Assembly: GCA_023450335.1 (NCBI GenBank)
Contig: JAEXHA010000047.1
Coordinates: forward strand, 1-55,010
Direction of reading: 5' to 3'
Source: Actinomycetes bacterium
GTDB lineage: Bacteria > Actinomycetota > Actinomycetes > Actinomycetales > Microbacteriaceae
DNA: 55,010 nucleotides
A program made the translations under genes and the position numbers. Every line of letters begins with the position of its first letter. Position 1 is the stretch's first letter. Under the pieces are notes generated by a model. That model ran no database searches. It was not told the origin of the DNA and saw only the letters and a list, made by a program, of their open reading frames with translations. Positions 7,606 to 15,277 of this stretch are shown here, piece by piece.

Positions 7606-8877
7606 CAGGCAGCGTGCCTGGGAATCGGAAAGACACACGTGAGCGACAACACCACCGGCACCGCCCCGCAGGTGCAGTTCGGCCTCTTCACCGTCAGCGA
7701 CATCACCACGGATCCCACGACCGGTCACACGCCCAGCGAGGCCGAGCGCATCCAGGCCACCGTCACGATGGCGCGCCACGCCGAAGCGGCCGGGCTTGAT
7801 GTCTTCGCCATCGGCGAGCACCACAATCCGCCGTTCTGGTCGAGCTCGCCCACCACGACCCTCGCCTACATCGCCGCCCAGACCGAGCGGCTGCTGCTGT
7901 CGACGGCCACCACCCTGATCACCACGAACGACCCGGTCAAGATCGCCGAGGACTACGCGATGCTGCAGCACCTGTCGGGCGGCCGCATGGACCTCATGAT
8001 GGGCCGCGGCAACACCGGACCGGTCTACCCCTGGTTCGGCAAGGACATCCGCCAGGGCCTCCCGCTGGCGATCGAGAACTACGCGCTGCTGCACAAGCTG
8101 TGGACCGAGGATGTCGTCGACTGGGAGGGCCAGTTCCGCACGCCGCTGCAGGGCTTCACTGCCACGCCCCGCCCGCTCGACGGCGTCGCGCCGTTCGTCT
8201 GGCACGGCTCGATCCGCACGCCTGAGATCGCCGAGCAGGCCGCGTATTACGGCGACGGATTCTTCGCCAACAACATCTTCTGGCCCGCCGAGCACTACCA
8301 GCGACTGATTGCGCTGTACCGGCAGCGCTGGGAGCACTACGGCCACGGCGCGCCTGAGACGGCGATCGTGGGCCTGGGCGGGCAGGCGTTCATGGCGAAG
8401 AAGTCGCAGGATGCCGTGGCGCAGTTCCGTCCGTACTTCGACAACGCCCCGGTGTACGGCCACGGGCCGTCGCTGGAGGACTTCACCGAGATGACGCCGC
8501 TGACGGTCGGTTCGCCACAGCAGGTCATCGACCGTTACGCCGGCATGCGCGAGCTGTTCGGTGACTATCAGCGCCAACTGTTCCTCATGGACCACGCCGG
8601 CCTGCCCTTGAAGACCGTGCTCGAGCAGATCGACTTCCTCGGCGAACAGGTCGTGCCGGTACTGCGCCGCGAGTTCGCGAAGGACCGGTCCGCGAATGTT
8701 CCCGATGGCCCGACCCACGCCGCACGCGTGCGCGCGGTCTACGGCGACGCCGAGCCGCGTCAGGCCAGGCCGCGCGCCAACCGCGGCGACAACCTGAGCG
8801 GTCCGAACCCTTACCAAGACACCGCACCGAAGGCCGGGTCGGCGTTCGGCGCGGCAGCGGCGAAGGCAGGTGCCTGA
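7600..8877 (+). CDS. LLM class flavin-dependent monooxygenase (CE1758-type)
   Basis: 425 residues from the ATG at 7600; GTG at 7639, just before VSDNTTG, is an alternative behind GGAAAG. Family similarity begins at VQFGLFTVSDIT. Bacterial-luciferase (F420/FMN TIM-barrel) features are VFAIGEHHNPPFWSSSP, LLLSTATTLITTNDPVKIAEDYAMLQHLSGGRMDLMMGRGN and the substrate-loop region FRPYFDNAPVYGH. It uses FMNH2 and O2; the substrate is unknown. The pairing with the next gene, a one-base overlap with an FMN reductase, matches the two-component LLM duo defined by Corynebacterium efficiens CE1758/CE1759. The last 45 residues are a low-complexity tail. Confidence 0.9.
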   Translation: MNQAACLGIGKTHVSDNTTGTAPQVQFGLFTVSDITTDPTTGHTPSEAERIQATVTMARHAEAAGLDVFAIGEHHNPPFWSSSPTTTLAYIAAQTERLLLSTATTLITTNDPVKIAEDYAMLQHLSGGRMDLMMGRGNTGPVYPWFGKDIRQGLPLAIENYALLHKLWTEDVVDWEGQFRTPLQGFTATPRPLDGVAPFVWHGSIRTPEIAEQAAYYGDGFFANNIFWPAEHYQRLIALYRQRWEHYGHGAPETAIVGLGGQAFMAKKSQDAVAQFRPYFDNAPVYGHGPSLEDFTEMTPLTVGSPQQVIDRYAGMRELFGDYQRQLFLMDHAGLPLKTVLEQIDFLGEQVVPVLRREFAKDRSANVPDGPTHAARVRAVYGDAEPRQARPRANRGDNLSGPNPYQDTAPKAGSAFGAAAAKAGA

Positions 8878-9521
8878 TGGGCGCCCGCCGCATCGCCGTC
8901 GTCTCCGCGGGGCTGTCGAACCCGTCATCCACCCGCATGCTCGCCGATCGCCTCGCCGCCGCGACCGTGCGCGAACTGGGCGAGCGCGGCGTCGAGGCCG
9001 AGGTCGACACGATCGAGCTGCGCGAGCTCGCGCACGACATCACCAACAACCTGCTCACCGGGTTCGCGCCGGCCGCCCTCGAGTCGGCGATCAACGCGGT
9101 CGTGTCGGCCGACGCCGTCATCGCGGTGACGCCGATCTTCTCTACGAGCTACTCGGGCCTGTTCAAATCGTTCATCGACGTGCTCGACCCCGACGCGCTC
9201 ACCGGCACACCCGTGCTGATCGGCGCCAACGCGGGCACGGCACGGCACTCGCTCGCGATCGACTACGCGATCCGCCCCCTGTTCACCTACCTCCACGCAG
9301 AGCCGGTGTCGACGGGCGTGTTCGCCGCATCGAGCGATTGGGGCGGCAGCGCCGACAGCGTCGCACCGCTGAGCGCGCGCGTCGACCGCGGTGCCCGCGA
9401 GCTGGCTGAGGCGGTCGCCCGCCGTGAGCCCGCGTCGGCGGCAGACCCGTTCGACCCGGCGAACTATCTGGGCGAAGGCCGTTCCTTCGGTCACCTGCTC
9501 GGCGGCCTGTCGGGGGAGTGA
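8877..9521 (+). CDS. FMN reductase partner of the monooxygenase (CE1759-type)
   Basis: 214 residues, flavodoxin-like NADPH-dependent FMN reductase. The N-terminal strand and phosphate loop IAVVSAGLSNPSSTRMLAD bind FMN phosphate; FSTSYSGLFKSFIDVLDP and IGANAGTARHSLAIDYAIRP are further family blocks. It supplies reduced FMN to the LLM monooxygenase. The start codon overlaps the stop of that gene (TGATG), which favours fixed stoichiometry. The C-terminal part, FDPANYLGEGRSFGHLLGGL, is characteristic of this LLM-partnered reductase group as I recall it. Confidence 0.9.
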   Translation: MGARRIAVVSAGLSNPSSTRMLADRLAAATVRELGERGVEAEVDTIELRELAHDITNNLLTGFAPAALESAINAVVSADAVIAVTPIFSTSYSGLFKSFIDVLDPDALTGTPVLIGANAGTARHSLAIDYAIRPLFTYLHAEPVSTGVFAASSDWGGSADSVAPLSARVDRGARELAEAVARREPASAADPFDPANYLGEGRSFGHLLGGLSGE

Positions 9522-9566
9522 CCCGCAGCCGCATCACCTGACCGTCGCGGGAAAGTTCTGCGGCGG

Positions 9567-10286
9567 TCAGGCCGCGCGGGTGCGTCCCAGGTGCACCAGA
9601 TCGGCGAAGACGGCGAAGGGCGCCGCGGCCAGCAGCGCCTCCGTGCCCGCGGCTTCAGGGTGCCATTGCACCGCGAGGGCCGGCAGCCCGGAGTGCTCCA
9701 CGGCCTCGATCACGCCGTCGGCGGCGGTGGCAGCGGCGACCAGGCCCCTGCCGAGCGTGCCGATCGCCTGGTGGTGGCCGGACGCCACCTCGATCTCGTC
9801 GGCGCCGACCTCGGTCCGCAGCCGCGAGGCCGTCAACTGGACCGGGTGCCACGTCCACTCCAGCCGTCGTCCGCGGCCCGCGGGAGTGTGCCGCACGTCC
9901 GAACCCGGCAGGTCCTCGACCAGCGTGCCGCCGAGCGCGACATTGAGCACCTGCAGGCCTCGGCAGACGCCGAGCAGGGGGATGCCGGCATCCATCGCCG
10001 CCCCCGCGATACCCAGATCCAGATCATCCTGTGCCGGGTTCACGTCGTAACACGGCGCTGACCGGTCGCCGCCGTACCGCGCCGGGTCGATGTCGCCGCC
10101 GCCCGGCAGGACGACGCCGTCGAAGCCGGTCAGGTCGATGTCACGCACCACCACGACGTCGAGGCCTTCGGCTCGCACGAGGGCCGCGACGTCATCGAAG
10201 ATCGTGTTGGCCAATGCCACACGGGCGTCGGCCCCCTGCGCGTCGGAGAGGCGGGCAGGCATGGCGATGCGGGGGAGTCGATTCAC
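9567..10286 (-). CDS. Gamma-glutamyl-gamma-aminobutyrate hydrolase family protein (peptidase C26)
   Basis: 239 residues, a class I glutamine-amidotransferase fold. The nucleophile Cys108 is in LLGVCRGLQVLN and the His209/Glu211 pair in AVQWHPEA; the PGGGDIDPARYG block is typical of the PuuD/YvdE C26 group. Members cleave gamma-glutamyl bonds, for example in putrescine breakdown. No other polyamine gene is nearby, so the physiological substrate is open. The start is GTG at 10286; a CACAAT element 6 nt upstream could be a degenerate leaderless -10. Confidence 0.88.
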   Translation of the reverse strand: MNRLPRIAMPARLSDAQGADARVALANTIFDDVAALVRAEGLDVVVVRDIDLTGFDGVVLPGGGDIDPARYGGDRSAPCYDVNPAQDDLDLGIAGAAMDAGIPLLGVCRGLQVLNVALGGTLVEDLPGSDVRHTPAGRGRRLEWTWHPVQLTASRLRTEVGADEIEVASGHHQAIGTLGRGLVAAATAADGVIEAVEHSGLPALAVQWHPEAAGTEALLAAAPFAVFADLVHLGRTRAA

Positions 10287-10321
10287 TCACCTATTGTGCC
10301 GCCTCCGCGCAGGGCGATCGT

Positions 10322-10498
10322 TCAGGCGCCTGGCTCGAGATCACCTGCCTCGATGGCTGCTTCACGCTCTTCGTCGGCGGGCTCGTCCTCCACCGCCTCG
10401 CGGTCATCCAGCGTCGGTGGCGGCAGCTCGAGCTCCGTCTCGTCGTCGAGGGGGACTTCCCGGTCCCCATCCGGCACCGGCTGATCCACATCGCTCAT
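10322..10498 (-). CDS. Small highly acidic protein (58 aa), unknown
   Basis: A 58-residue frame from ATG 10498, preceded by a GAGGGC purine stretch, to TGA at 10322. The translation starts MSDVDQPVPDGDREVPLDDE. Twenty-three of 58 residues are Asp or Glu and only three are Arg, with no Lys, Cys, Trp, Tyr or Phe. It is probably disordered. It sits 26 bp after the DUF5302 gene on the same strand, so the two are probably co-transcribed. I recognise no family. A high-GC spurious frame is possible, but the strong compositional bias, its start signal and its place in the gene line favour a real gene. Confidence 0.6.
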   Translation of the reverse strand: MSDVDQPVPDGDREVPLDDETELELPPPTLDDREAVEDEPADEEREAAIEAGDLEPGA

Positions 10499-10524
10499 GC
10501 TCGGCCCTCGTTCTCGGATCCTGC

Positions 10525-10707
10525 TCAGCCGCTCTTGCGGCGGAACTCGCGCTTGGTCACGGCCCCGTGGGTGCCGTGGATGGCCGACTCGCCGTCCAGG
10601 TGCGACTCGCCTTCCCGGTGCTGGGCGTTCTTCTTGTCGAGGGCTTCGCGGAACTTCCGCTTCATGTCGTCGGATGCCGCGCCTGCGGGCTTGTCGTCAC
10701 TGCTCAT
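10525..10707 (-). CDS. DUF5302 domain-containing protein
   Basis: 60 residues from ATG 10707: MSSDDKPAGAASDDMKRKFR and onward, ending in TKREFRRKSG. It matches the short actinobacterial DUF5302 family: an acidic disordered N-terminus, a KRKFREALDKKNAQ helix and a basic C-terminal REFRRKSG. Function is unknown. It is divergent from pnp, and the 288 bp between them hold the pnp promoter and leader. Confidence 0.85.
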   Translation of the reverse strand: MSSDDKPAGAASDDMKRKFREALDKKNAQHREGESHLDGESAIHGTHGAVTKREFRRKSG

Positions 10708-10743
10708 GCCCCCACGATACGCACCCCAGGGGTGCGCTGGTAG

Positions 10744-10995
10744 GGTTGAGAAGGTTGCCTTCCGGCATCCGCTCAACTCAACACTGAGCTCATGGAGCAG
10801 GCCCGGCAGGAAGCTGGTCCCCTGTGGTGGATTCCTCTCTCGCAGAGTGGTCTTCGACTGGTGACCAGCGCAGGCGGTCCTCGCGGGCGTGTCCTTGTGA
10901 CATGTCCGCGCGCCCATATCTGCCTGTTCCTGCTCCTTCGCACGATCTCGTGCGCGAAACGCGCGTGCGAGTCTAAACAAAGAAGGAGAGACCTC
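10744..10995 (+). ncRNA. pnp 5' leader, candidate actino-pnp RNA
   Basis: A 288-bp gap before pnp contains a dense set of pairings. A long-range stem GCTGGTC (10813-10819) / GACCAGC (10863-10869) encloses a CTCT-CGC-AGAG hairpin (10837-10847). An 11-bp hairpin follows (10883-10893 with 10899-10909, loop CTTGT, two G-U). Then two mutually exclusive hairpins occur: GCACG (10940-10944) / CGTGC (10949-10953), versus 10949-10956 / 10960-10967. A TAGGGT -10 candidate lies near 10744. Position and phylum agree with the Rfam actino-pnp motif. I cannot align it here. Confidence 0.55.
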
Positions 10996-13275
10996 TTGGA
11001 AGGTCCAGAAATCACCGCCGCTGAAGCCGTTCTCGACAACGGCCGCTTCGGTACCCGTACCGTCCGCTTCGAAACCGGCCGACTCGCGCAGCAGGCGCAG
11101 GGTGCGGTCGCCGCTTACCTCGACGAGGAGACGATGCTCCTGTCGGCCACCAGCGCCGGCAAGCACCCCCGCGAGGGCTTCGACTTCTTCCCGCTGACCG
11201 TCGACGTCGAAGAGCGTTCGTATGCCGCGGGCAAGATCCCCGGCTCGTTCTTCCGCCGTGAGGGCCGTCCCTCGACCGAGGCGATCCTGGTCTGCCGTCT
11301 GATCGACCGCCCGCTGCGCCCGTCGTTCGTCGAGGGCCTGCGCAACGAGGTCCAGATCGTCGTGACCGTGCTCTCGATCGCGCCGGGCGAGTTCTACGAC
11401 GCGCTGGCGATCAACGCCGCCTCGCTGTCGACCCAGATCTCGGGTCTGCCGTTCTCCGGACCGATCGCCGGTGTGCGCCTCGCGCTCATCCCCGGCCACG
11501 GCCAGCAGGAAGACCAGTGGGTCGCCTTCCCCAAGGCCGAGCAGCTCGAAGAGGCCGTCTTCGACCTCATCGTCGCCGGCCGGGTGCTGCCTGACGGCGA
11601 CGTCGCGATCATGATGGTCGAGGCCGAGGCCACCGAGCACAGCTGGAACCTCATCAAGGGCGGCGCCGTCAAGCCGAGCGAAGAGATCGTCGCGCAGGGC
11701 CTGGAGGCCGCCAAGCCGTTCCTCAAGCAGCTCGTCGAGGCGCAGAACACCGTGGCGAAGACCGCCGCGAAGGAGGTCAAGGAGTTCCCTGTCTTCCTGC
11801 CGTACAGCCAGGAGACGTACGACTTCGTGGCGCACCGCGCGTACGACAAGCTCGTCCCGATCTACCAGATCGCCGACAAGCAGCAGCGTCAGAACGCCGA
11901 CGACGAGCTGAAGGAGGCCGTCAAGGCTGAACTGCTCGCCGCCGTCGAGTCGGGCGAGCTGCAGGCCGTCGCGACGCTCGAGTTCGCCGCCGCCTACAAG
12001 TCGGTCACCAAGACGATCGTGCGCGGTCGCATCCTGTCCGAGGGCGTCCGCATGGACGGCCGAGGCCTGGCCGACATCCGTCCGCTCGATGCCGAGGTCC
12101 AGGTGATCCCGCGCGTGCACGGCTCGGCGATCTTCCAGCGCGGCGAGACCCAGATCCTGGGTGTCACCACGCTGAACATGCTGAAGATGGAACAGCAGAT
12201 CGACTCGCTGTCGCCGGTCACGCACAAGCGGTACATGCACCACTACAACTTCCCGCCGTACTCGACCGGTGAGACCGGTCGCGTCGGCAGCCCGAAGCGC
12301 CGCGAGATCGGACACGGCTTCCTGGCCGAGCGCGCCCTCGTGCCCGTGCTGCCCTCCCGCGAGGAGTTCCCGTACGCGATCCGCCAGGTGTCCGAGGCTC
12401 TCGGGTCCAACGGCTCGACGTCGATGGGCTCGGTATGCGCCTCGACCCTCTCGCTGCTGAACGCGGGTGTGCCGCTGCGCGCGCCGGTTGCCGGCATCGC
12501 GATGGGCCTGGTCACCGACGAGGTCGACGGTCAGACCCGCTACGCGGCTCTGACCGACATCCTCGGCGCCGAAGACGCGCTGGGTGACATGGACTTCAAG
12601 GTCGCCGGCACGAGCGAGTTCGTCACCGCGATCCAGCTCGACACGAAGCTCGACGGCATCCCGTCGTCGGTGCTGTCGGCCGCGCTGACCCAGGCCAAGG
12701 AGGCTCGCCTCACGATCCTGAACGTCCTCAACGCGGCGATCGACGCGCCAGACGAGATGGCGCCCACCGCGCCCCGCGTCATCAGCGTCCAGATCCCGGT
12801 CGACAAGATCGGCGAGCTGATCGGCCCGAAGGGCAAGACGATCAACGCGATCCAGGACGAGACCGGCGCCCAGATCTCCATCGAGGAGGACGGCACCGTC
12901 TACATCGGCGCCGTCGATGGCCCCTCGGCAGAGGCCGCCCGTGCGCAGGTCAACGCGATCGCCAACCCCACCAACCCGGAGGTCGGCGAGCAGTTCCTCG
13001 GCACCGTGGTGAAGATCGCGACCTTCGGCGCGTTCATCTCCCTGCTGCCGGGCAAGGACGGACTGCTGCACATCAGCGAGGTCCGCAAGCTCGCCGGTGG
13101 CAAGCGTGTCGAGAACGTCGAAGACGTGCTCTCGGTGGGCCAGAAGCAGCTCGTGCGCATCACGAAGATCGACGACCGCGGCAAGCTGTCGCTCGAGCCC
13201 GTGATCGAAGAGGCTGCCGACCAGGAAGGTCGCGACGCGGCCGCCCCCGGCCCGGAGGCTCCGGCCGAAGGCTGA
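10996..13275 (+). CDS. pnp: Polyribonucleotide nucleotidyltransferase (PNPase)
   Basis: 759 residues from the TTG at 10996, chosen because GGAGAG lies about 7 nt upstream and the family N-terminus begins at EGPEITAAEAVLDNG. Domain order: RNase PH 1 (about 15-150), a helical linker, RNase PH 2 (about 330-560, with RMDGRGLADIRPLDAEVQVIPRVHGSAIFQRGETQ split over its active-site region), KH (PVDKIGELIGPKGKTINAIQ, about 595-655) and S1 (GTVVKIATFGAFISLLPGKD, about 665-735). PNPase degrades RNA 3' to 5' by phosphorolysis. It is monocistronic here, with a long structured leader and a strong terminator. Confidence 0.97.
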   Translation: MEGPEITAAEAVLDNGRFGTRTVRFETGRLAQQAQGAVAAYLDEETMLLSATSAGKHPREGFDFFPLTVDVEERSYAAGKIPGSFFRREGRPSTEAILVCRLIDRPLRPSFVEGLRNEVQIVVTVLSIAPGEFYDALAINAASLSTQISGLPFSGPIAGVRLALIPGHGQQEDQWVAFPKAEQLEEAVFDLIVAGRVLPDGDVAIMMVEAEATEHSWNLIKGGAVKPSEEIVAQGLEAAKPFLKQLVEAQNTVAKTAAKEVKEFPVFLPYSQETYDFVAHRAYDKLVPIYQIADKQQRQNADDELKEAVKAELLAAVESGELQAVATLEFAAAYKSVTKTIVRGRILSEGVRMDGRGLADIRPLDAEVQVIPRVHGSAIFQRGETQILGVTTLNMLKMEQQIDSLSPVTHKRYMHHYNFPPYSTGETGRVGSPKRREIGHGFLAERALVPVLPSREEFPYAIRQVSEALGSNGSTSMGSVCASTLSLLNAGVPLRAPVAGIAMGLVTDEVDGQTRYAALTDILGAEDALGDMDFKVAGTSEFVTAIQLDTKLDGIPSSVLSAALTQAKEARLTILNVLNAAIDAPDEMAPTAPRVISVQIPVDKIGELIGPKGKTINAIQDETGAQISIEEDGTVYIGAVDGPSAEAARAQVNAIANPTNPEVGEQFLGTVVKIATFGAFISLLPGKDGLLHISEVRKLAGGKRVENVEDVLSVGQKQLVRITKIDDRGKLSLEPVIEEAADQEGRDAAAPGPEAPAEG

Positions 13276-13284
13276 CCCGGTTCG

Positions 13285-13328
13285 CGGACGCCCGCTCTCT
13301 TCGGAGGGCGGGCGTCCGTCGTTTCCCC
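13285..13328 (+). terminator. Rho-independent terminator after pnp
   Basis: A 15-bp stem (13285-13299 with 13304-13318, one G-U) closes a TTCG tetraloop, followed by TCGTTTCCCC. Confidence 0.9.
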
Positions 13329-13525
13329 CGCCTTTTCGCGGATGTGTCCACCGTTCGGGGGACATTTCTGCGGTGGGTGCGCTCCCACAGCCAAAGCGTT
13401 ATCGAATGTTTACCTGGGCGTCGCCGTGGGGGCCGGAAGTGTCGGGTCTCTGGCCTAGCCTCGAGATACGCATCGGGGGTGCGTCACCACACGCACTCTC
13501 CACAGAGAGGACGTGAGGGCCCGAC

Positions 13526-14560
13526 ATGGGGTTGTTCGGCAGTGAGGCAGCGGCCCAATCGCCGCGCCTGACGGTCGATGCGCCCGCGACCGAGCACCCG
13601 TCCTCTCCCATCCCGGTGCAGGGCACCCCGCTCGGGGCACGCGTGCGGGTACCACTGGGTGAGAGCGGCTTGCGCATCTTCCCGCTCATCCTCGGCGCCG
13701 CCGAGTTCGGCTGGCACGTCGACCTGGGCAAGGCCCACGCGATCCTCGACGCCTACCGCGCGCTGGGCGGCAATGCGGTGCACACGTCCGACGGCTACGC
13801 CTCCGGCCGCAGTGAACACATCGTCGGGCAGTGGCTGCAGGCCCGCGGTGTCCGCGACGACATCGTCCTGTCCGTGCGGGTCGGCACCAACCCCGAGCAC
13901 CCGGGTCTGGGCGCCATCAACCTCGTCCGCGCCGTCGAGGCCTCCCTCACTCGACTCGGAACGGATCACATCGACGTGCTCTACCTCGATGCGACCAGTG
14001 ATACGACCACCTCGCTGGAGGACACCCTCGCCACCTCCGAATGGCTCGTCGAGTCCGGCAAGGTCCGCGCACTCGGGTCGTTCGGCCACACGGCTTCACA
14101 GCTGGTCGAGGCGCGCATCCTGGCATCCGCCGGCTATCCCCGCTTCTCCGTCCTCGACGTCGCCTACAACGTGCTGCGCCGGCACGACTTCGACGAAGAT
14201 CTGCGACTGGTCGCCAATGCGCAGGGCATCGCCGTCACGCCCTCGCAGGCGCTGGAACACGGGTATCTCTCGGGTGCCCACCGGTCGCGGTCGGTCGTCG
14301 GCCAGTCGGTGCGCGGTCTGCAGCTGGCCTCGAACATGAACCGGCGTGGCACGCGCACGCTCCGCGCCCTCGACAAGATCGGCGCCGAACTGTCCATCCC
14401 GCCGGCCGCCGTCGCGATCGCCTGGCTGCTGGCCCAGCGCATCGTCGCCGCGCCGATCATGAACGCGTACGCGGTGCAGCACATCGAAGAGGTCGTGCAG
14501 GGCATCGGTGCCCACCTCAGCCGCGCCCACCTGGCCGAGCTCGCCCGCGCGGCGGCCTGA
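13526..14560 (+). CDS. Aldo/keto reductase-fold protein with altered catalytic tetrad
   Basis: 344 residues. After an extended N-terminus of about 35 residues, the TIM-barrel AKR pattern is clear: GLRIFPLILGAAEFGWHVD, AHAILDAYRALGGNAVHTSD, GYASGRSEHIVGQWL, HIDVLYLDAT, SLEDTLATSEWLVESGKVRALGSF and a C-terminal IPPAAVAIAWLLAQRIVAAPI. The catalytic Asp-Tyr-Lys-His set appears as His86, Tyr91, Arg118 and Asp155, so only the Tyr is kept. It may be a non-reductase member or have shifted chemistry. It stands alone, with a TAGCCT -10 candidate near 13455 and a hairpin after it. Confidence 0.85.
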   Translation: MGLFGSEAAAQSPRLTVDAPATEHPSSPIPVQGTPLGARVRVPLGESGLRIFPLILGAAEFGWHVDLGKAHAILDAYRALGGNAVHTSDGYASGRSEHIVGQWLQARGVRDDIVLSVRVGTNPEHPGLGAINLVRAVEASLTRLGTDHIDVLYLDATSDTTTSLEDTLATSEWLVESGKVRALGSFGHTASQLVEARILASAGYPRFSVLDVAYNVLRRHDFDEDLRLVANAQGIAVTPSQALEHGYLSGAHRSRSVVGQSVRGLQLASNMNRRGTRTLRALDKIGAELSIPPAAVAIAWLLAQRIVAAPIMNAYAVQHIEEVVQGIGAHLSRAHLAELARAAA

Positions 14561-14580
14561 GTCTGCGCACCCGTCTGAGT

Positions 14581-14618
14581 TACGTCCCGCTACGCCCCGG
14601 GCCACCGGGCGTGACGTA
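14581..14618 (+). terminator. Hairpin after the AKR-like gene
   Basis: Outer arms TACGTC (14581-14586) / GACGTA (14613-14618) and inner arms ACGCCC (14592-14597) / GGGCGT (14607-14612) form a bulged stem. No T-run follows. Confidence 0.5.
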
Positions 14619-14622
14619 GGCT
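14617..14622 (+). promoter_or_regulatory. -10 element of the histidine phosphatase gene
   Basis: TAGGCT, predicting a start near 14629 and a short leader that contains GGAG at 14646. It overlaps the last bases of the preceding hairpin. Confidence 0.4.
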
Positions 14623-14660
14623 GGAAACTCCTGCGATATCCCGACGGAGTGAGTGACACA

Positions 14661-15260
14661 GTGACGCACTATCTGTACCTCGTGCGCCATGGCGAGCACC
14701 TCGACGCCGAGCACGGACTCGATGACGGCCCCCTCTCACCGCGCGGGCGACGGCAGGCCGAACTGCTGGCTGATCGGCTGTCGGGCGTGCCGCTGACGGG
14801 CGTCTGGCACTCGCCGCTCGAGCGTGCCGCCGAGACCGCCCGGGCCGTCGCCGAGCGCCTGCCGTCGGTCACCCCCGAGCCCACCGCGCTGCTTTTCGAC
14901 TGCATCCCCACCGGTATGACGCCGGAGACTCCCGCGCTGTACGAGCCGTTCTTCGGCGGGGTCACCGAGGCCGAGGTCGAGGCGGGTGCGGCGCAGATGG
15001 CCGATGCGGTCTCCGAGTTCCTGGTGCGCAAGCCCGCCGCGCACGAGCTGCTGATCACTCACAACTTCGTGATCGCTTGGTTCGTGCGCGAGGTGCTGGG
15101 CGCCGAGGCGTGGCGCTGGATGACCATCAACCAGGCCCACTGCGGCCTCACGATCCTCGCGCAGCGCGCGGGCCGGCCGTGGACGCTCGTCACTCACAAC
15201 GACCTCGGTCATCTGCCGATGGAGCTGCGCACAGGCCTGCCCGAGGTCGCCCTGGTCTGA
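14661..15260 (+). CDS. Histidine phosphatase family protein
   Basis: 199 residues from GTG 14661; an in-frame GTG at 14649 would add four residues but overlaps the only Shine-Dalgarno-like GGAG. The phosphoglycerate-mutase fold is shown by YLVRHGEH with the nucleophilic His10, then LSPRGRRQAELLADRL, the WHSPLERAAETARAVAERL block and LLITHNFVIAWFVRE with the second catalytic His. Substrate unknown. It is followed within 17 bp by a phosphotransferase gene that has its own leaderless-type promoter. Confidence 0.88.
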   Translation: MTHYLYLVRHGEHLDAEHGLDDGPLSPRGRRQAELLADRLSGVPLTGVWHSPLERAAETARAVAERLPSVTPEPTALLFDCIPTGMTPETPALYEPFFGGVTEAEVEAGAAQMADAVSEFLVRKPAAHELLITHNFVIAWFVREVLGAEAWRWMTINQAHCGLTILAQRAGRPWTLVTHNDLGHLPMELRTGLPEVALV

Positions 15261-15265
15261 GTCGT

Positions 15266-15271
15266 TAGGCT
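15266..15271 (+). promoter_or_regulatory. -10 element of the phosphotransferase gene (leaderless)
   Basis: TAGGCT, 6-nt spacer, GTG start at 15278. Confidence 0.55.
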
Positions 15272-15277
15272 CGTCGG

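Noticed and set aside
10525..13365. A 946-codon minus-strand open frame across pnp
   Set aside because: Antisense shadow of pnp. Only its last 60 codons (10525-10707), from an internal ATG, form a real gene (DUF5302).
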